A stretch of DNA of 64,000 nucleotides from assembly GCA_002914805.1 (NCBI GenBank), contig JXTB01000240.1, positions 170,983 through 234,982 on the forward strand. Reading direction: 5' to 3'. Positions 1 through 12,890 of the stretch are shown piece by piece. The stretch comes from Parasponia andersonii (taxonomy: Eukaryota; Streptophyta; Magnoliopsida; Rosales; Cannabaceae). The position numbers and the translations under genes were made by a program. The notes below the pieces were generated by a model. The model ran no database searches, was not told where the DNA came from, and saw only the letters and a list, made by a program, of their open reading frames with translations. Each line of letters begins with the position of its first letter. Position 1 is the stretch's first letter.

Positions 1-679
1 CAGATTTGGTCAAAAATCAATACTTAAAGGCTAAGAATGGTATAACTTAAATTCTAAGGGGTATTTTGGGTATTTTACACACTACTTTCCATGTGTCAAG
101 CTCTAAAACATCCTTAGCATACTCACCACGTTGCTGGTCAATCCTATACACCCAAGTGTAGACCAAAATGGTGAAACCTAGCTTAGAAAGTGAAATCTAG
201 TCATACTTTGACTTATGATCCTATATGGCCAATCTTATTCTAATTTGGTGGAACCTAGCCCATAACCAATCATTAAACATAAAAAGAAAGTCCATTAGAC
301 TTTAATTGATAATGCAAATAAAATATAATTTCCCAATTTATAGAATGCACAGTGAATTTGGTTCTGGAACGCATGAAAGATGCTTTTTATCGAAAACTAC
401 TGTTTAACTAAGTTATCAATAAGTAAATGCATGTGCACATAGTATTACTTTCATAATTATATTCTTTGTTCTTTTAGCACACCGAGCTCTCTCTCTGAGG
501 ATATTGAACCTTTACACTACATTGGGATACTTTGATAATCATTAGTGTAATAACATGTATGTAAATGCACATAACATAATGAATGAGTATGTTGCTACAA
601 AAATAGTGTTAAAGACTTCTAGATGCCTAATATGCAATTAGAACATAATTATTATTGGCTTAATATGCATGTGAGAACC
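1..679. other. AT-rich intergenic DNA, nothing recognised
   Basis: No coding frame, RNA gene or repeat family is recognisable here. The stretch ends where the Tat-A retrotransposon fragment begins at about 680; that breakpoint is judged only by loss of similarity to the other Tat copies. Confidence 0.5.
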
Positions 680-3267
680 TTGGGCACCACATTTGCAGCT
701 CTTGATCCTTGACCTTGAGGTCAACTTGGGCCAACCTGGCAGCCTCGGCCCTAGGATCTCAGCTTCGAGGGACTGGACCTTCCCCTCTTCCTCAGCCAAC
801 TTGGCGACCAGCTCTTCACGTCTGGCCATCTTGACGCTCAAAGTGTGGGCCACTGCACAGTTGACCCTAGCCTCGTCCAAGCTCCGATACAGTTCGAAGT
901 CCGCCTTCAACGCGGCAAGGGCGACCTTGCTTCGCTTAGCTGCCGCAGCACGGGCATTCAGCTACCAGGTCAGCTCACCGACATGAGAGGAATAGAGAGA
1001 CTGGACGGCGGCTAGCTGTAGAATATAAAAAAAAAAAGAGTCAGTGTTCAGCAAAGATGCCGAAAACACGGAGATGACGGCCAGATAAGCCAAACCTGCG
1101 TAATGTTGCGACTAACGATGAGCCCAAAGTTCTCTAGGGAGAGCGCCTCTAGTAGCAAAGATGCCGAAAACATAGAGATAATAGCCAGACGAGCCAAACC
1201 TGCGTAATGTTACGACCAGCGATGAGCCCTACGTTCTCCAGGGAGATCACCTCTAGTTCAAACTCCGCCAGCTCGAACTTTGCGGCTGGAACCTCTCCCT
1301 AGGCATCATCCGCGTCTGAGGAATGCGACTCCACCCCGCCGACCACGAGGACATATTCTTCCCCTGAAGTGGCAGAGGTGGGGACGGTAGGAAGCACGAC
1401 ATCCCCAAGCGTACCTTCAGTGACAAATGGAAGTGGTGCACCCTTAGCAGAAGGAGCCCTCATGACTGCTGCCACTTCCGCGGCCTCGGCTATCACCTTC
1501 CTTGGAGACCCGCCTGGCTGTAATTTTTTGGTCTTATCTTGACCAACGTGCTCGAACAGGCTGCCGTGCATAGACCTTCTCCTCCTCGCGACGGTCAGGG
1601 TGACCCATCATCGTCACTGTTGGAAGAAAGGACAGTTCTACTTATCTTCCCTGCCGGGCTTTCCTCCCCTCGGGTGGGCTGACTTCGCGACCCCGCTTCA
1701 AAGGGACCGGTGGAGGGGAAGATAGTCGATACTTTAGCCTCGGAGCCCCTCCGCTGAGCTCGGTAATCTCCCTACGGGAGTGAGCAAACACCAGACCTCG
1801 CGCCCGCCTTCGAGCCAGAGTTGGGAGCGGAAGGCGCCGGTGCAGAGAGCTCCCCTGACAGGCTCGAAGATGCTCCTTTTCCATACACAGTCTTTATGGC
1901 CAGCATCTCCTGAGTCGCGACCCCACCTGCCTCAGGAGAAGGCACCACAGGAGCTTCACCTCCAGACACGAGCAGGCCCTCCAGCTCATCGTCCGAGCCT
2001 ATTCTTGGAGCGACAACTCCCTGCCCCCTGACCTCGTCCTCAGAGGACACCACCAGATATCGATCGGTGGGGACTTTGGATCGGGTTCTGGGAATGACGG
2101 TACTCCCATTGGCCGAGGAGGGATCCGTCGAAGGGCCAGCGTCTGAACCTGCAAGGGCGAACGATCTTATTAGAGTGCAGCCATGGCCTAATCGACGAAG
2201 CCTTAAGGCATAGAATAAACTCACCCTAACCCTCTTGGGGGCAGCGGCCTCTTCGTTTCAGAACTTGACGCACTCCTCAGTCCTGAGCCTCACTGCCTCT
2301 TCAAGCTCATGGCTGGTCGGCGCCACCAGGTCATCGAGGCATGCCAGCTTACTCGAGGCCGTGATTTGATGACCCACCATAGCGATGCGGCTCTGTTCAT
2401 CCCAGCAGAACCAGTTTAGAGCCGAAGCATCGAGCTAGCTCTAGAGATACTTGAAGATGACCCATGTGTCCAGCGGGAAGAGGAGATGAGAGACCATCCT
2501 CGGCATTATGTTCATCATCTAGAGATTCAGAATAGCCTGAATATGTCGACAATTCCCAGAGGATCTGAAGACAACGACCCTCTTTAGCTCCTTGAGCCAC
2601 CCCACCGATGGCCGTGATTCGAACCTGTTTTCCTCCATAGAGGCTATGCGAGACCAGATATCATGAGTAAAAAGGGGCAAAGCTTACTCAGACCCAAAAA
2701 TCAAAGCATAACTCATTACTTATTTTGCAGAAAAAATGGGAGCATTTGGAAACGCTCCTCGTTTACCCAAGGAGAGCATCACGCCCCTCCAATGGCGTAC
2801 AGCCTAGGGTAAGAATCTCACTACTTGTCTGACCTCGGCAGACCTTAGAAAACATGGCACCCCGGAAGCGGCTAGAGATAGAAAGTAGAGTAAGAGCTCT
2901 TTTTGGGGATGAAGGTGAGCTTGTAGGTATAGAAGATCACCTCCAGGTTGATATGCACATCGAGGAGGACCGATAGAGCAGAGAGCCCCATCTAGATCAT
3001 GACCCCATTTGCATTCAACTACATCAGGTGAATCTCTATCAGGCTGAAGAACTGGTAGTCTAGGGGAGGAAGGGGAAATCGTAGCCATTCTAAGTGTTTC
3101 CTCCCTAGGACGATGGAGCCTTCGGGGGCAGAGGGGCGAAGGTACCAGTCTGCCGGACCCTCAAACCTTTGTAAGGTGACTTCGCCAGGGAAACAGAGCT
3201 GCCTCCTTAATGAGCCCAACTCGGAATCCGCGAGGGGGCGGAACTTCTGACTCTGGTTCGGAGCTAT
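680..3267 (-). pseudogene. Antisense additional gene of Tat-A (Transposase_28-like), broken
   Basis: This is a decayed copy of the intron-bearing gene seen at 37729-41172 and 57575-60009. Exon 1 runs from about 3267 to 2724 and holds the conserved N-terminal block (motifs LRRQLCFPGEV, DWYLRPSAPEGS, VLGRKHLEWLRFPLPPL). The start codon expected from the Tat-B copy reads ATA instead of ATG at 3267. Exon 2 begins near 2648, exon 3 near 2152 after a TTGCAG acceptor, and the coiled-coil exon near 1006 after a CTACAG acceptor. The intron 1 donor is mutated (ATAAGT instead of GTAAGT). The coiled-coil exon is cut off at about 680. The N-terminal block resembles the family annotated as putative gypsy-type transposon protein (Transposase_28). 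Its biochemical role is unknown. Stops and frameshifts make this copy non-functional. Confidence 0.7.
1050..1257. repeat. 104-bp tandem duplication across an intron donor
   Basis: Two imperfect units, 1050-1153 and 1154-1257, both begin with AGCAAAGATGCCGAAAACA. Each carries the exon/intron junction of the antisense gene (minus-strand ..CGCAG then GTTTGG), so the donor site is present twice. The units differ at several positions, so the duplication is not recent. Confidence 0.75.
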
Positions 3268-3598
3268 TGTTGTGGATGCAATTGAAGAGGGCAGAAGTCT
3301 CGAGAAAAAGGAGGACTCGGGAACTCTAAGATTCGAGAAAACCATAAATTTTGAAAGAAAGGAAGCAAGAGCACTTGGGAATTTCGGTAAAGTAAGAAAT
3401 GAGCACAAGTATGGTTTTTATAGGGGGGAAACTGAAGGGTTTTCCCTAGAGGCGAACAGTGCAAGGAAATCAGAAGCGTTAGAATTTCAAAATTTGAAAA
3501 AATTGTGACACAGGTTGGCGTGCACCAGTATCAGTAATTGGGGAGTAATGACAGTAATGAGCCATGCATACCTTTCAAATTGGTAGACTGGAGGCACG

Positions 3599-3648
3599 AT
3601 TTCCCCACTTGATGGATGCGAATCCATCAAATAGGGAAATGGGTGCAG
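3599..3648 (+). promoter_or_regulatory. Tat-A polypurine tract within a long hairpin
   Basis: The purine-rich tract AGGGAAATGGGTGCAG ends one base before the LTR (3650) and should prime plus-strand DNA synthesis. It overlaps an inverted repeat at 3599-3640. The outer arms are ATTTCCC and GGGAAAT, the inner arms TTGATGGAT and ATCCATCAA, and the loop is GCGA, with only a 3x3 internal loop between the two stems. The same structure occurs at 37414-37455 in Tat-B. Confidence 0.7.
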
Positions 3649-3649
3649 T

Positions 3650-4461
3650 TGTGAGGCCCACTCCTAGATCATGTACCGCATGGATGGTTAAGTGGCAAAA
3701 AAGGTGGAAAGAGGACATGTCGTCCGACAGGTGTCCAGAAAGACCGCCTAAAAGCCACACGAGTTACATGTGATACCGTATGGGCCCGTGAGTTATCAGA
3801 GGCTAGAGCCGAATTCATCCCAGACCCTAGACGGGTTCGGACCAATCTAATTCTTATCTCGACAGTTGGGGGTCAAGAGCCTCGAAGGTCTTCCGCCAGA
3901 AGATCATTGAAGGCAGCGCGCTACTCCAGACTCAGACAGGGTATTTAATGCAATCATGGGTAGATGTGCGCATTGGGCAGACTATCCTGACAAAACGGTA
4001 GTTTATCAAAGTCTCACCTCCGCTAGGCTCGAGCCATAGGGGACGGCGGAAAGCAGGTCACGATGATGCAAGAGAAATTACGGTAACCACGGCCCGTAAT
4101 TTCCGGAGTAAGTCATGATGAGAAAAGGTACTCGATCATAGGATTGAGAGCCAGAAGATTCTCAGTTCCAGGACTATATATATATGAGCCATGCTTCCCC
4201 TTGAGGGAATAGAGAGATATAAAAAAAAAAAGAGATAGATAGAACTTTGTAAGCAAGAGAAAAGCTTAATCTCTACTACTAAATCTCAGGGGTAAATATC
4301 TGACTTAAGCATTGGAGAGTTTTTACAGGTAGTCACCCCTGCCTTTCCGATCCAAATTGAAGTCAAAAGTACTCTGGAATAGCGAGGATATATGGATAGT
4401 TAGTAGATACAACGTCAGTAGTTCGGAGACACGTGGACAGTTAATAAAAACTGCACCAACA
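3650..4461 (+). repeat. Tat-A 3' LTR (812 bp)
   Basis: The LTR begins TGTGAGGCCC directly after the polypurine tract and ends CTGCACCAACA, giving TG...CA ends. It contains a TATA-like run at 4174-4185, in the pol direction. The end sequence (GAGACACGTGGACAG ... CCAACA) matches the reverse complement of the Tat-B LTRs, which run from TGTTGGAGC to CCCACA on +. Confidence 0.75.
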
Positions 4462-4469
4462 CCAAGTAT

Positions 4470-7400
4470 TGTAATTGATAAGAGAGAATGAGAATATCAT
4501 GGATAAAACTCATATTACTATAATCTTGAGTTCTGATGACAAAGCTATTTGAAAAGTCTCCGAGGAATCAACTACGGTTGGGGTTTAGTAAAAACAAAAG
4601 GCACACTACATATCGAAATCGTTGGTAAACAGTCCGTATTTGAAACGAAGGTTATAAACCTTTCAGATGGACGAGGGTGCAATTATTGAAAACCATCTTG
4701 ATGAATTTAACAAGATCATCCTCGATTTTGAAAATATAGATGTAAAAGTGGAGGAAGAAAATTAAATAATTCTCCTAACAATTCACTTGATAAGTCTTAT
4801 AGTCAATCAATGAAACTTTGTCCTTGAAAGAAGTACAATCAGCACCGACTCTAAATCATTGAAGAAGCAATTAAAAAGCAAAAATGGCTCACAGATTAAA
4901 GTAGATCCAAAACCTGAGACACCAAGAACAAGAACAGATTACAGTTAAAGTCTAAGAAACGTAAGTGATTTATATCCCAAAAAGAGAGTAATTTAAGAAG
5001 GATTATCCAAATAGAAAGAAATAGGAGGACAACAAGCAAAATAATTTAGATGAGGTAGATGTGGTGTAAGATGGGTTTAGGAGTGTTGATGTGCTTAATG
5101 ACACTAGACAAGATGCAGCTGAAGAACGGATCTTTGACTTTAGTTGCACTCCCTAAGTGTCCCAATAAAGCTTGGTTTCAGAGCTTCAACCAAATTAATA
5201 GTGGTAAGATTTTTTTGATAGATAATAAAGTATATACAGTGGCTGATTTAGAAAAGATTAAGTTGGGATTAGAATAACATGGAAGTAAGAGGATATTACG
5301 AAAGGTAAAATATATTCTGAAATTAAAGTAGAACTTCATCTTTCTTGGAGTTCTTGATAGAAATGGTAAATTTTCAAGTCCCAAAGTGGAGTATTGAGGG
5401 TATCAAGAGCTTTATTATTATATATTAAAGGAGTTTTAAAAGGCTAACTTTATGTACTATATGCAGGAAAAGCCCTTAGTGGAGAATTTGCATTAACTAC
5501 TGAACAAGAATAGTTAACCACAAATTTGTGGCACCAAAAACCTCGTCATAGCAGTGAAAAAGGCCTGCATGAATTATTTAAATAAGGTCTATTAGCATAT
5601 TATAAACTTTTAGGGATTGACTTAGTGAAATTGCATATATGGAAAGGCCTACATAGTGAAGTTTTGAAAATGTGATTAATAACACTAAAGGGATATTGGA
5701 CAATATTCACTCGGATCTTTGGAGACTTACACGTAACTTTAACAGAAGATAAAAAAGTATATTTTATATAGCATATTATAAACTTTTAGGAATTGACTTA
5801 GTGAAAATTGCTTATATGGAAAGGCCTACGTAGTGAAGTTTTGAAAAGGTGATTAACAACACTAAAAGGATATTGGACAATATTCACTCAGATCTTTGGA
5901 GACTTGTGTAACTTTAACAGGAGATAAAAAGGTATATTTTATCATTGGTTTATAATTACTCTAGGAGAGTTTCGGTATACATTATTAAGCACAAGACACT
6001 TTCGAGAAGTTCATACAATTGAGAATGTTGATAGATAACCAAACCTGAGAAAAAGGTCAAGAAACTAAGAACATATAACAGGATCAAATTTTGGAGTCTT
6101 GTTTAAAGAATTCTACAATAATAATGGAATAACGGGATAATAAATAGTAAGAGGGACTCCACAATAAAATAGTTTAGATTGAAAATATGAATAAAACTGT
6201 TTTGGAGTGAGTGAGATGTATGTTACTTACTTCTAGACTACCTAGAATTTTATGGATAGAGGTAGTATCAATAGCGAGCTACTTGATAAATAGAAGTCGA
6301 TCTAGTACAATAAAGCTCAAGACACCTATAGAGATAGAGTCAGGTCATCTTGCTAATTATGAAAATTTCTAAATTTTCAAGTGTTTGACTTATATGCATA
6401 TGAAGCAGGAGAAATTAAAACCAAGGTCAATAAGTGCACATTCTTAGGGTATCCCAAACGGGTAAAAGACCATATGTATTAAGAAGGGTAATCAGAAGAT
6501 AATTATAAGTATGATATTACTTTTAACGAGAATGAGTTGTATCATTCATTAAAAAAATGGTCGAATACTGATGGAGATGATAAGAAAGCATAAAATCAAG
6601 TTGATCTTGAGATTTAGCTAGTAGAGGTGGAGTCTCAAAGCAAAGGCTACTATAAGAACCTTAATTTATTAAAGAAATGGAACAACACGTGGATGAGCAC
6701 AAAATTATTAGATGTAGACAAAGGAGGGTTAGAAAGTTATCAATAAGGAAAATATTGATTGATATAGTTTATTTTACTCTCACTTTTGCAAAAGACATAT
6801 TGGATTATAAACCAAGAAAAAAAAATTGGATGTGAGTACATTAAGGAGTGGTCAAAAGCTATAGATAAAGAGATAAATGTTTTGAAGAAAAATTAAATCT
6901 AAGTGTTGGTGGACAAACCCGAAAGTTAGAAACAAGTTGGATAAAACTGGATATATCTAAGGAAAGCTACGATTCCAAGAGTGAAAATGTCTAGTCAAAT
7001 AACTAGACTAGTCACTGAAGGTTTTACTCAAAGAGAAGAGATTAATTTCAACGAGGTATTTTCTCCTATTGTTAAACATAATTTTGTTAGATCTCTACTT
7101 TTTTAAATCACTTATAATAATTTATAATGAGAATAAATGTATGTGAAAACTGCTTTTCTACGTAAAGAATTTGAGAAAACAATCTATCTGCAGCAATCTC
7201 AATGCTATTTGGAACCAAGAAGTGAGCATAATGTGTGTTTTCTTATGAAGTCTCTTGGTGGTCTTAAGTAATCTCGAAGTAAGTGGTGTTGCTAATGATA
7301 TGATGGTATATCTACTCTTATGTGTAGATGGCATAATTGCAAATAAGGATAAGATAGAAGTAGATCATATAAAGCAACAACTACATGGTGAGTTCGATAT

Positions 7401-8031
7401 GGAAAGATCTAGGACTGACAAAAATGATCCTAGTAATAGAGATAATGAAAAATAGGAGGGACAATATTCTATACCCATCACAAAAAGAATATGTGTAGAT
7501 GATCTTAGAGAGATTCAATATGGATAAGTCAAAGTGTGTGTTTATACCTATTATTCAACATTTCAAGTTTTGTAAGGAGGATTTATTAAAAACTATTGGA
7601 GAAGAATAATAGATGGACGTGATTCCTGTATTCTAGTGTTTTAAGGTTATTCATGTATGCTATGATTTGCGTGATGATTGATTTATGACATCCGATTAAA
7701 GATACATAGCGAATCTTGGGAAAAAGCATTAAGAGGCCATAAAATAGCTTCTAAGATATTCGAGAGATACTACTTTTATTGGTTTAGAGTATGAGATAAG
7801 GAGAAAAATTGGAGCACAAATAATTAGTTAGATTTATACTAAGAGATCATTAACTAGGTATACTTTTAAGATTTGCAGAAATATGGTTAGTTGCTAGTGT
7901 TATCAATAATGAAAGTAGAGTATATTATTACGACTAAGGTAGTAAAGGAAACTATGTGGCTGCGAGGATTAGTGAAAGAATTTGATATCAGATTGGAGCA
8001 CATGACCATGTTTTTTTAAAGTCAAGTGTTG
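4470..8031 (+). pseudogene. Decayed Ty1/copia gag-pol
   Basis: Fragments appear in the normal copia order, broken by many stops and shifts: a gag piece with DEFNKIILDFENIDV (about 4666-4765), a protease region with CPNKAWFQSF (about 5150-5200), the pre-integrase motif LWHQKPRHSSEKGLHEL (about 5525-5580), integrase with NIHSDLWR (about 5875-5910), the integrase C-terminal part with CTFLGYPKRVKDHMY (about 6440-6480), reverse transcriptase with TEGFTQREEINFNEVFSP (about 7013-7070), then YLLLCVDG (about 7310) and RNase H near 7915-7980. The active-site YVDD equivalent is altered. It is a clear copia relic and not expressible as one protein. Its 5' LTR was not found. Confidence 0.8.
5594..5945 (+). 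repeat. 176-bp tandem duplication inside copia integrase
   Basis: Units at 5594-5769 and 5770-5945 both start AGCATATTATAAACTTTTAG and both contain the integrase segment around CACTCNGATCTTTGGAGACTT. They differ by scattered substitutions and small indels. The duplication repeats the first catalytic Asp region and would itself wreck the frame. Confidence 0.85.
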
Positions 8032-9165
8032 GGAATTATTACTTTATCTATTTTTACACGGTATTCATTATGTAAGATTATTTATATTAAATATTAAACA
8101 TCTCAATGTTCTAAGATTAAAAGTTGATGATAGAATTATTCACATAAAGAACTATGCATGGTAGATATAATTTTACAACTAGTCTAAATATTGTTCATAG
8201 CCCATAGGATATAAGCTAGGCACTCTATCCAGTATAAATGTTATACAATAGTTTCGTTTCAATTGGGAGTAATGAATCTAAATTCATCAAAGTACTGACT
8301 TTGTACAAAAACCCTAGTATAGTCAGGTATACAAAGCCCTAGTATAGTCAGGTATATTGAACTAGAGTACGTGAAATATGTTATTTAAATAAGTACATTT
8401 AGAAAAAGAACATATATTCATAAACGTATAATTAAGAATGCATATCTTAATTTTGAAATAAATAATGAACTCATATTTATGAGCTATATTATTTGAGTTA
8501 TTGAATAATACAATCTTACGTTATTAGATTAACCTTAGTAGTTTGGTAATACATACTCATGGGTATGGATAACATATATTATACATAGGAAGATCATGAC
8601 TCTCATTAAATTAATAGTTAATTCACATATTTAGCTATGAGTACATAGATAATAAACTTTACTTAAGTATTCAGTAATATAGTTTATTGAATTATGACTT
8701 TCTTGACAAAGTCTAAATATATATTAGCCCTATGTGAGGTATAAGGAATAAATAATTAGAGCAGAAAAATGATAAATTCATCTAGATCCAATTACTGAAT
8801 TTTTATGAAAATTCATATACACATATTTTATTATAAATAAGCTCTCTTAGTATGTATTTAATTTATGAATGTAGTAATTATCCTTTAGTCGAATGGACTA
8901 TTACTGTACATTTGGTCCAATTAGTTTTGAGTTCATTGAAATTAGGTTTAATATATTGAAGCATTAATTAAATCAGCCTAATAGGTCCTTTACTTGTATA
9001 GATTCTAATTAGATTTGTTAAGAAATAATACAACAGTCAAATTATTGGGTCCCTAGGTATACATGAATAAAAAAGAGGGCCAGGGTTGCCAACCCTGGGC
9101 CACACACACATCAAATGGGGTGCATAGTCCCTTTATGCCTTCTCTCATATTTTAACCTAATTACT
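8032..9165 (+). repeat. Probable 3' LTR (5' part) of the decayed copia element
   Basis: Right after the RNase H remnant the sequence reads GTCAAGTGTTGGGAATTATT, the usual context for a copia polypurine tract and LTR start (TGTTGGG). AT-rich non-coding DNA follows, with GGGTCCCTAG near 9050. The LTR end is not in this stretch; a TATA and CT-rich leader-like block occurs at about 10908-10935, so the LTR may be interrupted by the next feature. This is inference from context. Confidence 0.35.
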
Positions 9166-10860
9166 GACTGCCTAAGAGGGAAGGTGAATTGAGTTTTGAA
9201 AATTTTTCTAGAATTTTTCAAGTGAATAAAATCATAGATCATAATTTTGAATTTAATTGGAGAAAGTAAATAAAATTGCAAGTATATATACTAAGCATAC
9301 AATATATCAAACACCCAATCAAATAGTTTTGCAATAAAGTAAAAAGTGTATTAATAGAGATAATACAAACTCAATTTTTATAAATTTCAACAAACACGAT
9401 AATTTTCCTACATCTATGGCTTTAGGCCACTTGTTTTGAGCATTCACTAATGAATTAAGAATTCGGGTTTGACCGACTATTTTACAAATTGAGTGAATTT
9501 TTCTTAGGACTCACCTAAATCTTTGCAATATTATTGACTCTGGTTCTATCATGCCTAATTTTTGGATCGTTTAGACTCCAGTGATAATCTCATCTATACA
9601 AGTTATGTAGACAAAGGTGTTAACCTCACTAACTCAAGAGTTGTTTAGATTCTACTACCTATCTCACCTAAACTGGCCAGGTTGTTTTAACATTAGTGTC
9701 AACCTCACCTCAAGTCAAATAGTTTTTTAATGAAAGAGTGAACATTTACTCATAAACTCTCTTTTCAAAGTAATGAATATAATTTTTCTCTTAGAAGATT
9801 TAAGAACAATGAGCAAAAAATGCTCTAAAATTAGCTCAAGAGGATTTGAATGCTAAATTCAAGTATTAGAAACCCTTTGCACTTAGAAAGTTGTTAGGTA
9901 TCAATATTAGTTCGTACAAAGATACCAAATGCTATCAAATGAAGGTATATATATAGATATTCTAGAAAACTAGTCATTTCTAACTGTTATTGTGCTTTTA
10001 CCTCAAAAGTGGTCAACTGCATTAAAAATGGTCAACTCGATTTATATCGTTAAAGTTTAATACGTCAGTTCAGCTCCAAACATTCATTTCTAGGCATTTT
10101 AAAAATGGTCAACCACTTGTGGTCGTGGTCATAGTCATGGTCGATCACTTCTAAACCAGATGCCAGTTTTGGCTTCTTTGGTCCCATTGTGGTCATTTAT
10201 CAAATTCTTATAAATTATTTTGGTATTTTTCAAATTCTCTCAAATTTTCTGACTTCTTTTTTTTAAAAAAAATTCTAACTTCCAAATTTATTTTTGAACA
10301 ATTTGAAATATGAAAAACCAATTCGAAAAAAAAATATTTTGACTATTGTAAACTTGTTTTCATTTCTCAAAAGTATTTTAGCAATAGTTTAACAAGTGTT
10401 AATCCCATAAAGAGAACTTTCAAACATAATTTTATTTAGAAATAAAAATTCTCATTTTAATCCATCTCAAATAATCATAATTTTAAATATATTTGTAACT
10501 TATTTAAACTTAAAAAACCATTTATTAAAGAGCATTATGGCACTAAAAAATTATTATATTGATTTTAAAACTTATAAAATAATATATCTATTTTAAGCTT
10601 ATGAAAAAATCTTTTGTAAACATGAGCCAATGCAAAAAAAATCTATATATAATAAATTAAATTAAATACAAAACTAAGATATGAAATATATTTTATCTAA
10701 ACACGATCTTGAATATTGATTTTTTATCTTCAAGCTTAATCTTAATAAGTATAAATACATCTATCTTCAAGCTTGATCTTGATTAATTTTAGTTAGAATT
10801 TTAAAAACCATTCGACTAAATTATTAAACTAAATTAAATATTTGTTATCTAAAAAATATA
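9166..10860. repeat. LTR-like non-coding block, possibly inserted in the copia LTR
   Basis: The block begins near CTAAGAGGGAAGGTGAATTG, a wording common at edges of large copia LTRs in plants, and is AT-rich with no coding frame. It contains short repeated uses of GGTCAAC and TGGTCA (10008-10145). Edges and target duplications could not be fixed. Confidence 0.3.
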
Positions 10861-12890
10861 AGTGAGTAAGATTGAAATTCTTGTAGGTCAAGACTATAAA
10901 ATCCCATATATAATTGGGTACTCTCTTTCTCTCTCGTATTGTTTTGGTAATCTAGAAAAAGATAATTTCTCTCAATTAGGAATTTAATTGGAATAAGATT
11001 CTTCAGTTAAAGTCTACCTATGCTCATATTATAAATATTTACTAAAGTTAGTAGACTAACACAAGTTTTTTATTAGTTGGCAACTGCTTTAGAAAAACTA
11101 GAGCTGAGTTTCTAAGAGAAAAGTGAGAAAGTGTCGAGATTTAGAGATTCCAGTAAGAAGAATCAATTGGCGTTATTTTGTTGACATTTACAGGAGATAT
11201 CACAATCAATTCATGTGTTGGGCCAAAAGCTCTATCAATTAGGAGTAAGGTACTTTTCTGTTTATGTTAATTGATAAATAACGTTGTTAAAATTGAATCA
11301 TGTGCAAAGGAAGATAACTAAACAAAGTTGTTTTATTCCATTATTCTTTTGTGTACTCTTAAGAATTTTAAAGGTTATTTTCCTTACAAAAGGCGCATCA
11401 TATTTGACTAAGATGAGAGGGCGAAATACATTGGTGTCAGGTTTTATTTTATGTGTGACACTGTTTCCAGAAAAGTTGTTATCATAGAGAAGGTTTCTAC
11501 CGTGTGGGATATTTGTTACTCGAAGAACAAGGTGAATAATTTTTGAAGGTTTTGCTTATAAATCTCAACCTCTGGATTTTGCTACTGTGCATATAAAAAA
11601 TGCCACGACATTAGTTCTAGCAAGTTATATTTCGGATTTTGGGGATTCTGTTTCGCTTCTCCTAAGTTTTAAAGAATTCTTGATGTCTTAAGGGTTGATG
11701 CTTCTTTTACAAGTGTAACTAATCATGCACAAGTTTATCTCCTCTTGATGATTGGTCGATGGTTTCTTCTTTAGAAAGTCCAGTGTTTCAAGCCACCAAT
11801 AATTTGTTGTGACAACTCAATCACAATGTCAATATCTCACTAAGGATAATTAACTAATTTCGTTAGAAGAAAAGTTTTTCAAAATATGCTACAAGCTAGT
11901 CCAACATTTACAATAGTTAGACCAAGCTAGTATTGACAAAACCATTGTCATGTACACATTTCATAGGACTCGGAATTAAAACTAAACATTTTATTATATG
12001 CAATGATACATTAATCCAGATTTATTGTCAATTCAAAACAAACAGTGAAATTGTAACATCCAAATAACAACAAAATTTTGCCTTTTTGAATAAAAATGAA
12101 GACATAAATCAAATCGATGCACAATGATCCTACTTCTCAATAAAAAGACTACCTCATCATAACCTTTTGAGCCTTTTATCTCTAATAAGCTACACCATGG
12201 TCCTCTTTGTATTACTTGCGTTAATTAAGAGACAGAAGAGATCGCCTTGTGAAGCTTCTGCTGATATTCCTAGTCAACAAATCTTGTGTTCAATTAATAC
12301 CAGTAGCCGTTTGCCCATGTTAAATATGTCTCAATGAATATAATACTTAGTTAATAAAAATATAATATTTATAATTGACCACTAGAGATCTTAATTAAAT
12401 ATTGGAAAACAATATTTAAGTGTTACAACTGTTTGTTGCTTAAAAGATCTTAATGTAAATGGGATATTATAATGCTAAGCGTCATAGAGGGGGGAAAAAA
12501 GGAAAATCTGAAAAGTTTCTTCTTCATTCTACAATATTTATGAATTTCAGATCTAACTCCTTTTTTTTTTTTTTTTTTTTTTGGCCATTAATGTAGATAT
12601 ACAAAAGTTTCTACTTTATTATCACAAATTAATTGCAGTTTTTTTTATGTAGGATAGCATCTCTACGGGACTTCACAGTTCGCATTTTCGTGTGCATTTT
12701 CTTACCACAGTTAATGACAAATTGATTGTTCGCATTAAAACGCTTTTTCTTTTGATATGTTAAAAAAGTATTTGTTTATTTTCTCAACCAAAAAAAAGGT
12801 ACCTGTATTTCTCCCCTAATAAACTTCAAAGTACTTATGCATTATAACTTCATGCCAACCCAAATATAAATAAATTAAAGGGGCCTTTAG
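10861..12890. other. Intergenic DNA, partly LTR/leader-like
   Basis: The first part (10908-10935) has a TATATAAT box followed by a CT-rich run, as in the end of a copia LTR. The rest, to 12890, is AT-rich DNA with a long T run at 12560-12582. No gene is recognised; a 67-residue open frame at 11284-11487 has no family features. Confidence 0.35.

Larger units (their letters stand above)
680..4461 (+). mobile_element. Tat-A: truncated Tat-lineage Ty3/gypsy retrotransposon (3' end)
   Basis: This is the 3' end of a gypsy element read on +. It contains an antisense additional gene (minus strand, 680-3267), a polypurine tract at 3631-3648 and one LTR (3650-4461). No pol remains on the left side. 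The same gene and the same PPT/LTR edge occur in Tat-B (36583-46219), and part of the gene occurs in Tat-C (57575-63826), which gives the family assignment. The left break lies inside the coiled-coil part of the antisense gene. Decayed copia gag sequence starts directly after the LTR, so the fragment sits against or inside that copia element. Target duplications cannot be checked because the left end is lost. Confidence 0.75.

Noticed and set aside
11284..11487. 67-residue open frame on +
   Set aside because: AT-rich chance frame with no start context, domain or neighbour support.
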